A stretch of DNA of 64,000 nucleotides, from the NCBI GenBank assembly GCA_937887565.1, contig CALABS010000077.1:1-64000 (forward strand). The letters run 5' to 3'. The first letter of the stretch is position 1. Every line of letters starts with the position of its first letter. This document shows, piece after piece, positions 1 through 9,031 of this stretch. Source of the stretch: an uncultured Rhodospirillaceae bacterium (lineage in GTDB: Bacteria; Pseudomonadota; Alphaproteobacteria; Rhodospirillales; Magnetospirillaceae). Both the position numbers and the translations under genes were made by a program. The notes beneath the pieces were generated by a model. The model was not told the DNA's origin. It searched no databases and saw nothing but the letters and a program-made list of their open reading frames with translations.

Positions 1-50
1 CCGCCTTCGACCACCTCATCCGAACCCCGGCCGCCCAGACGGCCGCCTGA
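1..50 (+). CDS. C-terminal end of a truncated upstream gene
   Basis: An open frame entering from the left edge reads fifteen residues ending in QTAA and stops at TGA 48-50. A strong hairpin follows 13 bases later, as expected for a real gene end. Too little is present to assign a function. Confidence 0.45.
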   Translation, partial: AFDHLIRTPAAQTAA

Positions 51-62
51 CGGCGTACGGGG

Positions 63-91
63 CGCGCCCTCCCTTCCCCGGGGAGGGCGCG
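63..91 (+). terminator. Hairpin terminator of the upstream gene
   Basis: A perfect 11-bp GC-rich stem (arms 63-73 and 81-91) closes a 7-nt loop directly after the stop codon at 50. There is no long T run after it, so it may act as an mRNA-stabilising hairpin rather than a classic intrinsic terminator. Confidence 0.55.
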
Positions 92-160
92 TCTCGGTTC
101 GCTAGACAATGCCCGGCATTCGGACAATCATCACGGGCCGTCCATTCGCCGGAGCATGCC

Positions 161-973
161 ATGACCGAGGGTTTCGCCAACGAGGATTTCGGATACGACC
201 CCGCGGCGCTGGCGGCGGCCGGCGTGATGGTCGATTGCCCCGGCCTTCCCTATCCGCCGGTTCCCGCCCCCCGCTACCGGCCGATCGACGCCGGCGGGCG
301 CTCGTGGGGGTTCCGCTCCGCCGTCCTCGCCGCCTGTCCCGGCTACTTCACCGGGCCGCGCGCCATGCCGTGGGAAACCTGGGCCTTGTGGCGGGACGGC
401 ACGGTATGGATGAGCCTGGTTCCCATGGAGGTCGAAAGCCAGGTTCCCCATATCGCGGCCGCACGCGGCACCGTGGTGGTGTGCGGGCTGGGCATCGGCG
501 TCATGGCCTACGCGGTGGCGGCGCGACGGGCGGTGGACAGGGTGGTCGTCATCGACCGCGACGCCGAGGTGATCGCCATGTTCCACGAATTCTCGGGCTT
601 CGCCGACTGGCCCCAGCGGGAGAAGATCGAGATCGTCCAGGCCGACGCCCGCGAGCTCCGCGTGGACGGCGTCGATTTCCTTTATGCCGACATCTGGCCC
701 AACTACCGCATGGACTGCATGATCCCGGACATGCAGGCGATCTACCGCAACATCCCGGCGCCGGCCTGCGGCTACTGGGGGCAGGAGATCGACATGGTCG
801 ACCACGCGCGGGCGCGCGGCGTGCCGCCGGAGGCCTTTTCCGCCGAGCACGTCCGCGCCTTCGCCCGCGACCACGGCCTGCCGCTGATCGGCCTCGAGCA
901 GCCGGACTATCCGGGCCTGTGCGTGCGGGCCGCCACCAACCCCGCCATCGGCCGCGACCGCATCCCCGCTTGA
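161..973 (+). CDS. SAM-methyltransferase-like protein of unknown substrate
   Basis: This 270-residue soluble protein has a Rossmann-type nucleotide-binding signature around residues 107-130: a hydrophobic strand, the glycine-rich GLGIGVMA turn, and the next strand ending in the acidic VVVIDRD. This is how class I SAM-dependent methyltransferases and spermidine-synthase-like proteins bind their cofactor. A short strand reading FLYADIW follows later. No substrate-defining motif is recognised. The ATG at 161 has a purine-rich stretch upstream. It stands alone, with the prenyltransferase gene 48 bp downstream on the same strand. Family placement is inference from motif I only. Confidence 0.6.
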   Translation: MTEGFANEDFGYDPAALAAAGVMVDCPGLPYPPVPAPRYRPIDAGGRSWGFRSAVLAACPGYFTGPRAMPWETWALWRDGTVWMSLVPMEVESQVPHIAAARGTVVVCGLGIGVMAYAVAARRAVDRVVVIDRDAEVIAMFHEFSGFADWPQREKIEIVQADARELRVDGVDFLYADIWPNYRMDCMIPDMQAIYRNIPAPACGYWGQEIDMVDHARARGVPPEAFSAEHVRAFARDHGLPLIGLEQPDYPGLCVRAATNPAIGRDRIPA

Positions 974-1021
974 TCTCGCGACTGGCTGCGCATACCCTGC
1001 CCGGTCTGAATAAGTCGTTGA

Positions 1022-1960
1022 GTGGAAATGGAAAAGGTCCAAGCACTACGGCAGTCCGGGCTTGCGCGCCGACTGTTCCTCGCCACCCGGCCGATGTTCT
1101 TTCCGGCGTCGGCGGTGCCGGTGGCGGTGGGAACGGCCTGGGGCGTGACCGGCGGCGACGCCTTCGCTCCGGGGCTGTTCGCCCTGGCGCTGGCGGGAAT
1201 GTTCGCGCTTCACGCCGGGGCCAACGTCCTCAACGACGTGTCCGACGAGCTCAACGGCTGCGACCGTGCCAACGACGACCGCATCGGCCCGTTCACCGGC
1301 GGCTCGCGCTTCCTCCAGGACGACATCCTCAGCCTGCCGGTCATGGCGGTCTGGGGCTGCTCGCTGCTGACCCTCGCCGCCTTGGCCGGGGTGGGGTTGA
1401 TCGCGGCCAAGGGGGTGACCGTGCTGGTCCTCGGCGTGATCGGCGCGGCGCTGGCGCTGGCCTATTCGCTGCGCCCCGTCGCCCTGGCCAGCCGAGGGCT
1501 CGGCGAACTGGCGGTGGCGATCGCCTTCGGACTGCCGGTGGGAGCCTGCGCCTGGCTCCAGGCGGGGGAATTGTCGGCGTCGGCGACGCTGGCGGCGGTG
1601 GCCGTCGCGGCGTGGACGGCGGCCATCCTGGTCGCCAACGAGGTGCCGGATCGCAAGGCCGACGGGCGGGCGGGCAAGCGGACCCTGGTGGTGCGGCTGG
1701 GATTGGCGGCCACCCGTCGGCTCTATCTGGGCATCCACGCCGCCGGCGCGGCGGCGGTGGCGGCCCTGGTCCCGGTCGCCGGCCTGCCGGCCTGGGCGCT
1801 GGTGCCGGCCTTCGCGCTGCTGGCGGCGGCGGCGGACGCGGCCCGCCACCTGACCGAGCGCCGCGACGACCAGCTCCGGGCCATCCGCGCCACCCTCGCC
1901 CTGCACCTGGCCGGCGGGGTTTGGCTGACCGTCGCGGCTTTAATACCGCCCGGCCAATGA
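1022..1960 (+). CDS. UbiA-family prenyltransferase (MenA-like)
   Basis: A roughly 310-residue protein with about eight or nine hydrophobic helices. Both Asp-rich motifs of the UbiA superfamily, which bind prenyl diphosphate through Mg2+, are present: NVLNDVSDELNG near residue 70 and NEVPDRKADGRAGKRT near residue 208. The N-x2-ND form and the overall length resemble MenA-type 1,4-dihydroxy-2-naphthoate prenyltransferases more than UbiA itself. The reaction would attach an isoprenoid tail to an aromatic acceptor at the inner membrane. The start is ambiguous between GTG 1022 and ATG 1028; no clean ribosome-binding site decides it. No quinone-pathway neighbours are visible, so the acceptor is not determined. 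Confidence 0.75.
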   Translation: MEMEKVQALRQSGLARRLFLATRPMFFPASAVPVAVGTAWGVTGGDAFAPGLFALALAGMFALHAGANVLNDVSDELNGCDRANDDRIGPFTGGSRFLQDDILSLPVMAVWGCSLLTLAALAGVGLIAAKGVTVLVLGVIGAALALAYSLRPVALASRGLGELAVAIAFGLPVGACAWLQAGELSASATLAAVAVAAWTAAILVANEVPDRKADGRAGKRTLVVRLGLAATRRLYLGIHAAGAAAVAALVPVAGLPAWALVPAFALLAAAADAARHLTERRDDQLRAIRATLALHLAGGVWLTVAALIPPGQ

Positions 1961-2053
1961 CCTGATCCGTCGGGCCATTTCAGTGGCCGAGCGTATCGGC
2001 CCTCGCCGGGCGCGGCCCTCCGGCCGCTTGGCCGCCGCCTCAACGGCGGCTGG

Positions 2054-2086
2054 ATACCAGCCAACGAATCGTGGGTTGGCCGGTAT
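2054..2086. terminator. Bidirectional terminator between convergent genes
   Basis: A 12-bp stem with one mismatch (arms 2054-2065 and 2075-2086, 9-nt loop) lies between the plus-strand prenyltransferase (stop 1960) and the minus-strand gene ending at 2092. Its position in a convergent gap suits a shared terminator. The rest of this 131-bp gap shows nothing else. Confidence 0.65.
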
Positions 2087-2091
2087 AAGGC

Positions 2092-2907
2092 CTACCTGGC
2101 GGCGGCCCGCAGCGCCGCCACCAGCTTGTCCAGGCCCCGGAAGGCGGCGCCCAGCTCTACGTGGGCCTCGCGCATGGTGCCGGCATCGGGGCACGGATAC
2201 CCCCCCATGCGGTTGGCCTGCATCATGCGGATGGCGGCGGCCAGGCTCTGGCCCTTGACGAAGTCGGCCACCCTCTGGACGGCGGCGTAATGCACCGAGA
2301 TGTGCGACGCCAGCTTGCCCGGCAACAGGTGAAGGTCGGCCTGGGCGGCGCGGAAGCCGGCGTCGATGCCGGCCAGCGACGTAATCGCCGACACGAAGAA
2401 CACCCCGGCCTCGGCATTGGGCGGCAGCGGCACCGCCTCGAAGGCCTGCAGGCGGGTTTCCAACTCGGTGGCGATGGTGATCGCGACGGCGCGGCGGCGG
2501 CGCGCCGCCTCGCCCCGCCGCATCTGAGCCGCCGTCAGCACGCCGAACAGGCCGGCCAGGAACGCCCCCACCAGCAGGACCACCGACATGGCCCAGGCCG
2601 GCAGGGCGGCGAGGGGGGCGGCGACGGCCAAGGGGGGCATCTCGGTGGGCGGCGGCGCGGCGGCTGGGATCTCGGCGGCGGTCGGCGCGGCGGTCGGCAG
2701 GGGCGCCGGCATGGGTGCGGGCGCGGCCGGTTCCGGCGGATTGGCCGGCTCGTCCACCGGACGCACCGGTTGGAATTCCGGAGCCGGCTCCTGGACCGGC
2801 AGCGGGTCGGAGGGGACGGCGGGTTCGGGCGCTTGCGCCCGGGCCGGCGTCGCCAGGGCGAGGGCGACGGCGAGGGTGGTGGCGAGGGGCAGGCGACGGC
2901 TCGGCAT
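2092..2907 (-). CDS. Secreted/membrane-anchored proline-rich protein of unknown function
   Basis: The 271-residue product begins with a clear Sec signal peptide (residues 1-24, ending ARAQA). An Ala/Pro/Glu-rich linker covers roughly residues 25-100, then one transmembrane helix (about 105-127), a basic RRGEAARRRR stop-transfer patch and a 130-residue helical domain. The proline-rich part should span the periplasm and the C-terminal domain should lie in the cytoplasm. No family is recognised. It lies 45 bp downstream of the PAS histidine kinase on the same strand and may be co-transcribed with it. Confidence 0.65.
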   Translation of the reverse strand: MPSRRLPLATTLAVALALATPARAQAPEPAVPSDPLPVQEPAPEFQPVRPVDEPANPPEPAAPAPMPAPLPTAAPTAAEIPAAAPPPTEMPPLAVAAPLAALPAWAMSVVLLVGAFLAGLFGVLTAAQMRRGEAARRRRAVAITIATELETRLQAFEAVPLPPNAEAGVFFVSAITSLAGIDAGFRAAQADLHLLPGKLASHISVHYAAVQRVADFVKGQSLAAAIRMMQANRMGGYPCPDAGTMREAHVELGAAFRGLDKLVAALRAAAR

Positions 2908-2952
2908 TGGCGGGGCAACCTCGTGCTGGACGTTCCGGGGACGGGCTTCGGG

Positions 2953-5901
2953 TCAGACGGGGACATCGCCGCCCGTATCCGCCAGGGGCGCGGCGGGGAC
3001 GGGCGAGCGGCGGATGCGCGACGGCGGCAACAAGATGGTGGCGGTCGTGCCGACGTCGATGGCGCTTTCCAGCGTCAGGGTGCCGCCATGGGCGGTGGCC
3101 AGCGCCTTGGCCAGCGGCAGCCCGAGTCCGGTGCCCTCGTATTTGCGCGACAGCCGGCTGTCGGCCTGGACGAAGGGCTCCATCACCCGCGCCAGATCCT
3201 CGGACGACATCCCGATGCCGGTGTCGGCCACCTGGATCGTGAAGCCGTCGTCGCCGGCCGCCGCCCGCACGGTCACCTGGCCGCCGGCATCGGTGAACTT
3301 CACCGCGTTCGAGGCCAGGTTGAGGACGATCTGGCGCAGGCGCTTCTCGTCGGCCAGCAGGAACGGCAGGTGGTCGGGAATGTCCTCGACCAGGCGCACG
3401 CCGTTGGCCTCGGCGCGGCGGGCCATCATCCGCACCGACGAGCGCAGCACGGCGGCCACGTCGACCACGGTCTCGACGAGGTCGGTCATCCCCGCCTCGG
3501 CCTTCGACATATCGAGGATGTCGTTGATCAGCTCCAGCAGGTGCATGCCGCTTTCGTGGATGTCGCCCACATAGGTGCGGTAGGACTCGGGTTCCAGCGG
3601 CCCGAAGATCTCGTGCTTCATCAGTTCCGAGAAGCCGATGATGGCGTTGAGCGGGGTGCGCAGCTCATGGCTGATATTGGCCAGGAAGGTGGCCTTGGCG
3701 CGGTTGCCGCGCTCGGCCTGCTCCTTGGCCTCGCGCAATGTGTCCTCGAACCGCTTGCGGTCGGTGATGTCGGTCAGGGTCAGGATCAGGCCGCCGCCGG
3801 GCATGGCGTTGGAGCGGACCTCCAGGACCGTTCCGTTGGGCCGCGGGTGCTCGAAGACGGCGCTCGGCATCCGCCACAGGCGCGCCAGCCGGCGCCTGGC
3901 GACCCCCACCGCCGCACCCGTGCCCAGGTCGCCGTTGAGCGCGAGGTGCAGCAACATGCCGTCGAACGACGTGTCCCCTGGCGCCACCTCGCCGATGGGC
4001 AGGTCGAGAAGGCTGCGGGCGTGCTCGTTCAGGGCCACCAGGATGCGGGTCGGGCCGAACACCGCCACCCCCTGGGCCATGTTGTCGATGATGGCCTGGC
4101 GCAACCCGGCCTGGGCGGCCAGGTCCTGCTCGTGCCGCTTCAGCGGGGTGATGTCGGTCGCGGTGCCGCGATAGCCGATGAAGGTGTCGTCGATGGCGAA
4201 GGCCGGGCGCCCGGCCATTTCCACATATTTCAGCGCCCCGGTCGGCAGCCGGTGCAGGAAGACGAAGCCGCGGAACGGGTCGCGCGCCACCATGGTCGCC
4301 CGCTGCTGCTCCCAGGCGGCCTCGGTTTCGGCGGCGTCGGCGAGCTGGCGGAAATTGGTGCCGAGGAAATGCCCGGGGCCCACGCCCAGCACATGGCGGA
4401 CGCGGCCGGACACGAAGGTGAAGTCCAGCTTGTCGTCCACCTCCCAGAACCAGTCCGAGGCCGATTCAGCCAGGTCGCGGAAGCGCTGTTCGCTTTCCAG
4501 CAGCGCGTCCTCGACCCGCTTGCGGTCGGTGATGTCACGCACGACGCCGATGAAGGTCACCATCTCGCCGCGGCGCATTTCGGTGATCGACAGTTCCATG
4601 GGAAAGACGACGGCGTCCTTGCGGCGCCCACGGGCCTCGCTGCCGATGCAGATCACTCTCTCGCTGTCCTGGGTGGCGGGGCTGCGCAGGTGGTAGGCGA
4701 ATTCCTCGCGGTAGGAATCGGGAATCAGCAGGCGCACGTCGCGGCCGACCACCTCCTCGGGCGCGTAGCCGAAGATGCGGGCGGCGGCGGGATTGAAGGA
4801 CAGGACGGTGCCGTGTTCGTCCAGCGTCATGATACCGTCGACGACGGTGTCCATGATGCCGCGCAGCCACGCCACGCTTTCCTCGAGCGCCGCTTCGGCC
4901 TGCTTGCGGTTGGTGACGTCGCGCAGGATGCGCAGATGGCCGTCGTCGGCGGTGCGGTAGACGCTGGTCGCCACCCAGCGGCCGTCGTGCAACTGCATCT
5001 CGCGGATGGTGCTCTTGTTGGCGGCGTGGTCGGCCAGCATGTCGAACACCCAGTCGGCCTCGCGCCCCCTGGCCTCGACCACGACGCCGCGCTCGGCCTC
5101 GGCGCGAATGATGTCCTCGAACGGACGCCCCGGCACGATGAGGTCGGCGATGGGGGCCAGGAAGTCGCGGTAGCGGGCGTTGCAGGTGACCAGGCGGTCG
5201 TTGACGTCGAACAGCGACACGCCATCCTGCACGCTGCCCAGGGCGTCGACGAGACGGCTTTGCAGCAGGTTGGCGCGCTGCCCCTCGCTTTCGGCCATGG
5301 CCTGCTGGCGCCGCACGACCACCAGCAGCAGCGCCACGGTCATCACCATGGACAAGGCCTGCGACAGCACCAGCGAGAGGCTCGCCAGGGTGGCGTCGAG
5401 GTGCAGGGCGACGGCGGCCAACTGGTGCAGGCCGGCGGCGGCGAAGGACAGGGCGGTCAGGCGTTGGGCGTCGCCGCCGCCGGCGCGGCGGAGCATCACC
5501 CAGCCGGCGAAGAGGAGCGGCAGCCCGCCGATCCCGAACAGCGGCAGGGTGATCTGTCCGAAATGGAGGCGCAGGGCCTCGGCGGCGAAACTCCATGCCC
5601 CGGCCGCGATCAGGCCGCCGGCCATTAGCCCCGAGCCGACGCGGCGCCCCGACAACGTCCACGCCCCGCAGAACACCAGCCCGGCGCCGAGCGCGTGCAG
5701 CAGGTCGGACAGCTCGATGGTCAATGGCACGGCGCCGGCCAGCAGGACGGCTTCGCTGGCGGCCTCGAAGACGAAGGCGATCGCCCACCAGCCGTAGCCC
5801 CGGGGAGCGGCCGGCAGGGTCCAGCCGTAGGTGGTCGACACGGCGAGGATCGCCGAGCCCATCACCGCTCCCAGAAGCGCTGCCTGCAGCGCGAAGTCCA
5901 T
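2953..5901 (-). CDS. Membrane-bound multi-PAS sensor histidine kinase
   Basis: A 982-residue sensor kinase. Residues 1-200 form about seven membrane helices. Four PAS/PAC-type domains follow, recognisable at SVQDGVSLFDVNDRL, TVVDGIMTLDEHGTV, SASDWFWEVDDKLDF and NMAQGVAVFGPTRIL, each of the first three ending in a DIT/DVT linker. Then come the dimerisation domain with phospho-acceptor His745 in the ISHELRTPLNA box and a complete HATPase domain with N-box LNLASNAVKF, G1 DTGIGM and G2 GTGLGLPL. No receiver domain is fused and no response regulator is adjacent, so the partner is unknown. Four PAS modules suggest redox or small-ligand sensing, but no haem or flavin residues can be assigned from sequence alone. 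Confidence 0.93.
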   Translation of the reverse strand: MDFALQAALLGAVMGSAILAVSTTYGWTLPAAPRGYGWWAIAFVFEAASEAVLLAGAVPLTIELSDLLHALGAGLVFCGAWTLSGRRVGSGLMAGGLIAAGAWSFAAEALRLHFGQITLPLFGIGGLPLLFAGWVMLRRAGGGDAQRLTALSFAAAGLHQLAAVALHLDATLASLSLVLSQALSMVMTVALLLVVVRRQQAMAESEGQRANLLQSRLVDALGSVQDGVSLFDVNDRLVTCNARYRDFLAPIADLIVPGRPFEDIIRAEAERGVVVEARGREADWVFDMLADHAANKSTIREMQLHDGRWVATSVYRTADDGHLRILRDVTNRKQAEAALEESVAWLRGIMDTVVDGIMTLDEHGTVLSFNPAAARIFGYAPEEVVGRDVRLLIPDSYREEFAYHLRSPATQDSERVICIGSEARGRRKDAVVFPMELSITEMRRGEMVTFIGVVRDITDRKRVEDALLESEQRFRDLAESASDWFWEVDDKLDFTFVSGRVRHVLGVGPGHFLGTNFRQLADAAETEAAWEQQRATMVARDPFRGFVFLHRLPTGALKYVEMAGRPAFAIDDTFIGYRGTATDITPLKRHEQDLAAQAGLRQAIIDNMAQGVAVFGPTRILVALNEHARSLLDLPIGEVAPGDTSFDGMLLHLALNGDLGTGAAVGVARRRLARLWRMPSAVFEHPRPNGTVLEVRSNAMPGGGLILTLTDITDRKRFEDTLREAKEQAERGNRAKATFLANISHELRTPLNAIIGFSELMKHEIFGPLEPESYRTYVGDIHESGMHLLELINDILDMSKAEAGMTDLVETVVDVAAVLRSSVRMMARRAEANGVRLVEDIPDHLPFLLADEKRLRQIVLNLASNAVKFTDAGGQVTVRAAAGDDGFTIQVADTGIGMSSEDLARVMEPFVQADSRLSRKYEGTGLGLPLAKALATAHGGTLTLESAIDVGTTATILLPPSRIRRSPVPAAPLADTGGDVPV

Positions 5902-5945
5902 CGCTTGTCCGCCCGGTTCGAGGACACTCCCCCAAGAGGTTCAGG

Positions 5946-5971
5946 TGCCGCCCGGTCCCCGGCGGGCGGCA
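5946..5971 (-). terminator. Hairpin downstream of apt
   Basis: A 9-bp perfect stem (5946-5954 with 5963-5971) with an 8-nt loop lies immediately after the apt stop codon, in the short gap before the sensor kinase start. It probably separates the two transcription units. Confidence 0.55.
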
Positions 5972-5977
5972 GGATGT

Positions 5978-6502
5978 TCAGTCGTCGTAGGCGACCAGAC
6001 TGGTGAAGGGCACGTTCAGGTCCCGCAGGCGCTGGCGGCCGGGAAGGAAGCTCAACTCGACGATCGAGGCGGCGCCGGTCACCTGGGCGCCGACCTCGCG
6101 CAGCAGCTCGATGCCGGCCGCCATGGTGCCGCCGGTCGCCAGCAGGTCGTCGAGCACCACCACCCGCTGCCCGTTCTCGATGGCGTCGGCCTGGATCTCG
6201 ATGGTGTCGGAGCCGTATTCGAGGGCGTATTCATGCTTGATGGTGGCGCCCGGCAGCTTGCCCTTCTTGCGCAGCATCACGAAGCCGCAGCCCAGCTTCA
6301 GTGCCAGCGGCGCCGCCACCAGGAAGCCGCGCGACTCGATTCCGGCCAGCACGTCGGGTTGGAACTCGCGGACCGCGCGGGCCAGGCGCCCCATGGCCAC
6401 CTGCCAGGCGTCGGCATGGGCCAGAAGGGTGGAGATGTCGTAGAACAGGATGCCCGGCTTGGGAAAGTCGGGAATGCCGCGAATGTGGTCCTTGATGTCC
6501 AT
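5978..6502 (-). CDS. apt: Adenine phosphoribosyltransferase
   Basis: Converts adenine and PRPP to AMP in purine salvage in the cytosol. The 174-residue length is normal. It starts MDIKDHIRGIPDFPKPGI, the family N-terminus, and contains the PRPP-binding loop VVLDDLLATGGTM near residues 120-132. It lies 85 bp downstream of gmk on the same strand, so two nucleotide-metabolism genes are neighbours, although the gap may hold its own promoter. Confidence 0.96.
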   Translation of the reverse strand: MDIKDHIRGIPDFPKPGILFYDISTLLAHADAWQVAMGRLARAVREFQPDVLAGIESRGFLVAAPLALKLGCGFVMLRKKGKLPGATIKHEYALEYGSDTIEIQADAIENGQRVVVLDDLLATGGTMAAGIELLREVGAQVTGAASIVELSFLPGRQRLRDLNVPFTSLVAYDD

Positions 6503-6587
6503 GAAGGTCCTATCCCCCTGATGCCTGTGCGCTCCACCCGAGGTGCCATGGTAGCGGCGCCCCGGGTTACGGTCAAAGGTCGACGCC

Positions 6588-7238
6588 CTACTCGCCCCTC
6601 AGCGCGGTCACGAAATCGTGCATGCCGACCTGGCGCTCGCGCTTCAGCCGCTCGGCTTCCAGGATGGCCTGGACCTGGGCGATGGAGCGCTCGATGTCGG
6701 TGTTGACGATGATGTAGTCGTATTCGGGCCAGTGGCTCATCTCGTCGCCCGCCTTGGCCATGCGCTTCCTGACCACCTCGTCGCTGTCCTGGGCGCGGTT
6801 GCGCAGGCGGCGCTCCAGCTCCTCGACCGAGGGCGGCAGGATGAACACCGCCACCAGATCGTCGCGGGCGTTCTGGCGCACCTGCTGGGTGCCCTGCCAG
6901 TCGATGTCGAACAGCACGTCGCGGCCCGAGGCCAGCACCGCCTCGACCGGAGCGCGGGGCGTCCCATAGTAGTTGTCGAACACCTTGGCGTGCTCGAGGA
7001 AGCCCTTTTCCTCCACCATCCGCTGGAAGGTGTCCACCGAAACGAAGTGGTAGTCCTTGCCGTCCACCTCGCCGGGGCGGGGCGGGCGGGTGGTGCAGGA
7101 TACGCTCATGGCGATGTGGGGGTCGCGCTCCAGCAGCGCGCGCGAGATGGTGGTCTTGCCCGCCCCCGACGGCGACGACATCACCAGCATAAGGCCGCGA
7201 CGGGCCACCGTGGGCAGGTTGGCGGGCAGTGTGGTCAT
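6588..7238 (-). CDS. gmk: Guanylate kinase
   Basis: Phosphorylates GMP to GDP with ATP. The 216-residue protein has the P-loop SSPSGAGKTT near residues 20-29 and the GMP-binding segments VSCTTRPPRPGE and GKDYHFV, with the rest of the fold (FDIDWQGTQQV) intact. The frame is open upstream, but ATG 7238 is chosen because a GGGGGG-type ribosome-binding site sits just before it and the product then has the usual family length. It starts 11 bp after the yicC stop, giving a yicC-gmk pair as is common in alphaproteobacteria. Confidence 0.96.
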   Translation of the reverse strand: MTTLPANLPTVARRGLMLVMSSPSGAGKTTISRALLERDPHIAMSVSCTTRPPRPGEVDGKDYHFVSVDTFQRMVEEKGFLEHAKVFDNYYGTPRAPVEAVLASGRDVLFDIDWQGTQQVRQNARDDLVAVFILPPSVEELERRLRNRAQDSDEVVRKRMAKAGDEMSHWPEYDYIIVNTDIERSIAQVQAILEAERLKRERQVGMHDFVTALRGE

Positions 7239-7249
7239 GGTCCCCCCTT

Positions 7250-8158
7250 CTATTCGATGTTTTGGACCTGCTCGCGGAACTGGTCGATGACCGCCTTGAG
7301 GTCCAGGCCGACCCGGGTCAGCTCGACGTCCGACGACTTCGAGCACAGGGTGTTGGCCTCGCGATTGAACTCCTGGGCCAGGAAGTCGAGCTTGCGGCCG
7401 ACCGCGCCGCCGGCCGCGATCAGCTCGCGGGCGGCGGCCACGTGGGCGCGCAGGCGATCCAGCTCCTCGCGGATGTCGGCCTTCACCGCGATCAGCGCCA
7501 CCTCCTGGGCGACGCGCTCCTCGGACAGGGTGGGGGCGGCCTCCAGGACGGCGGCCACCTGCTGGCGCAGGCGTTCCTTGACGGCATCGGGGCGCAACGA
7601 GGCCGAGGCTCCGGCGCGGTCGGCGAGATCGGCAATCTCGGCCAGTTGATCCAGCAGCACCGTCTTGATGCGGGCGCCCTCGGACAGACGCATGGCCGCC
7701 AGGGCATCCAGCGCCTGTTCCAGGGTCGCCGTCATGGCCGCCTCGCGGGCCTTCCTCACCGCCTCGGCATCGGCGTCCTCGGCCTCCATCGGCTCCAGCA
7801 CGCCCTTGACGGCCAGCAGGCCGTCCCACCGGGCCGGGGCGACGCCGGGATGCTGGGGGGCCAGCTGGCCGACCAGCCGCAACATCTGGTCCAGCAGGTC
7901 GGCATTGACCCGCACCGGTGGCGCCTCGGCGATGCGGGTCACGTTCAGCGACAACTGCACATTGCCGCGCTTGAGCCTCTTGCCGGCCGCCTCGCGCACG
8001 GCGGGCTCCAGCGAATCGTGGCCGTGCGGCAGACGCGAGCGCAATTCGAGGCCGCGGCCGTTGACGCTCTTGGCCTCCCATACCCAGGCCACTTGGGCGT
8101 CGCGCCCTTCGGCGCGGGCGTAGCCGGTCATGCTGGCGACGGACAAGGGACCCTCCAT
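7250..8158 (-). CDS. yicC: YicC-family endoribonuclease
   Basis: The 302-residue product matches the YicC/YloC family end to end. It has the N-terminal SMTGYARAEG, the VNGRGLELRSRLP segment, and the conserved C-terminus with KLDFLAQEFNREANTLCSKS. Family members are hexameric RNases linked to small-RNA turnover in E. coli. The start at 8158 is chosen from length and the conserved N-terminus; a further in-frame ATG at 8131 (MTGYA) is possible. It is divergent from the mntA-hepT pair. Confidence 0.92.
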   Translation of the reverse strand: MEGPLSVASMTGYARAEGRDAQVAWVWEAKSVNGRGLELRSRLPHGHDSLEPAVREAAGKRLKRGNVQLSLNVTRIAEAPPVRVNADLLDQMLRLVGQLAPQHPGVAPARWDGLLAVKGVLEPMEAEDADAEAVRKAREAAMTATLEQALDALAAMRLSEGARIKTVLLDQLAEIADLADRAGASASLRPDAVKERLRQQVAAVLEAAPTLSEERVAQEVALIAVKADIREELDRLRAHVAAARELIAAGGAVGRKLDFLAQEFNREANTLCSKSSDVELTRVGLDLKAVIDQFREQVQNIE

Positions 8159-8246
8159 GAACTGCTGGTGGCGGAGTTTATAGCCGGCCCGACCGGGCGC
8201 AACAACCGTCCTTCCTAAGCTTGGTGCGGACGGATATCCTAAGGGT

Positions 8247-8690
8247 ATGAAGGAAAGACGCCGGCCCCTCCGGGGGCGCCCCAACGTGGTGGAGCTGACG
8301 GTTCGGGTCCCGGCCGACAAGGTGGACGCCGTTCGCAACTACGCCCAGAGGATCGCCAAGCGGCGGCCGCCGGCCCTGCGCGAGGAAGTGCTGGAAAGAC
8401 TGCGGGCTCACCGCGACCTGTTCACCCGCTTCGGGGTGAGGTCGGCGTCGCTGTTCGGCTCGGTGGTGCGCGACGAGGCCAAGCCCATGTCCGACATCGA
8501 CCTGATGATCGAGTTCCTGCCCGGGCAACCCGGGGGGCTGTTCCGCTATGTCGAGCTGAAGCATGCGCTCGAGGGCCTGTTGGGCCGGCCGGTGGATCTG
8601 ATCACCAAGAACAACATCCGGCCGCGTCTGAAGGAACGTATCCTCAGGGAATGCCTGCCGGTGTTCGGAGAGGAGGCCTGCGAAGCGTGA
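8247..8690 (+). CDS. mntA: MntA-type minimal nucleotidyltransferase antitoxin with N-terminal extension
   Basis: A 147-residue protein. The C-terminal 100 residues carry the minimal nucleotidyltransferase signature LFGSVVRDEAKPMSDIDLM (GS...DxD), as in MntA antitoxins that AMPylate HepT on a tyrosine. The first 50 residues are extra for this family: a basic stretch followed by VELTVRVPADKVDAVRNYAQ, which looks like a short DNA-binding or dimerisation segment and could give autoregulation. Its stop codon overlaps the hepT start in a GTGA arrangement, so the two are translationally coupled. Confidence 0.87.
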   Translation: MKERRRPLRGRPNVVELTVRVPADKVDAVRNYAQRIAKRRPPALREEVLERLRAHRDLFTRFGVRSASLFGSVVRDEAKPMSDIDLMIEFLPGQPGGLFRYVELKHALEGLLGRPVDLITKNNIRPRLKERILRECLPVFGEEACEA

Positions 8691-9031
8691 CCAACAAGGA
8701 CTGGCGGGTGCGCGTCGAGGATATGCTGGAAGCCATCGAGCGCATCGCGCGCTATGTGGACGGCATGACCGTCGCCGACTTCATCGGCAGCGACATCACC
8801 CAGGACGCGGTTCTCAGGAACCTGGAGGTGTTGGGTGAGGCGTCCAAGCGGGTGCCGGGCCATATCACCGCCGCCCACCCGGAAATCCCGTGGTCGCGCA
8901 TCGGCGACATGCGCAACATCCTGGTCCACGAATACCACTCGGTGGACCCGGTGATCGTCCTCGACGCCGCCCGCTCGGACCTGCCGCCGCTGGCGGGGCC
9001 GCTCCGGCGAATCCTGGAGGAGGGAGGATGA
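8687..9031 (+). CDS. hepT: HepT-type HEPN ribonuclease toxin
   Basis: The 114-residue all-helical protein contains the catalytic HEPN motif R-x4-H-x-Y as RNILVHEY near residues 75-82. This cuts RNA in HepT toxins and carries the tyrosine AMPylated by MntA. GTG 8687 is chosen because it overlaps the mntA stop by four bases and has a GGAGAGGAGG site about 10 bases upstream; a longer start inside mntA is unlikely. The stop overlaps the following SDR start (ATGA), so the toxin-antitoxin pair is fused transcriptionally to a metabolic gene. Confidence 0.86.
   Translation: MTNKDWRVRVEDMLEAIERIARYVDGMTVADFIGSDITQDAVLRNLEVLGEASKRVPGHITAAHPEIPWSRIGDMRNILVHEYHSVDPVIVLDAARSDLPPLAGPLRRILEEGG

Noticed and set aside
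2161..5628. Very long plus-strand open frame opposite the sensor kinase
   Set aside because: It is a shadow frame of the GC-rich kinase gene: low-complexity His/Gln/Gly/Arg-rich translation, no domain, and the minus-strand frame has clear PAS and kinase motifs.
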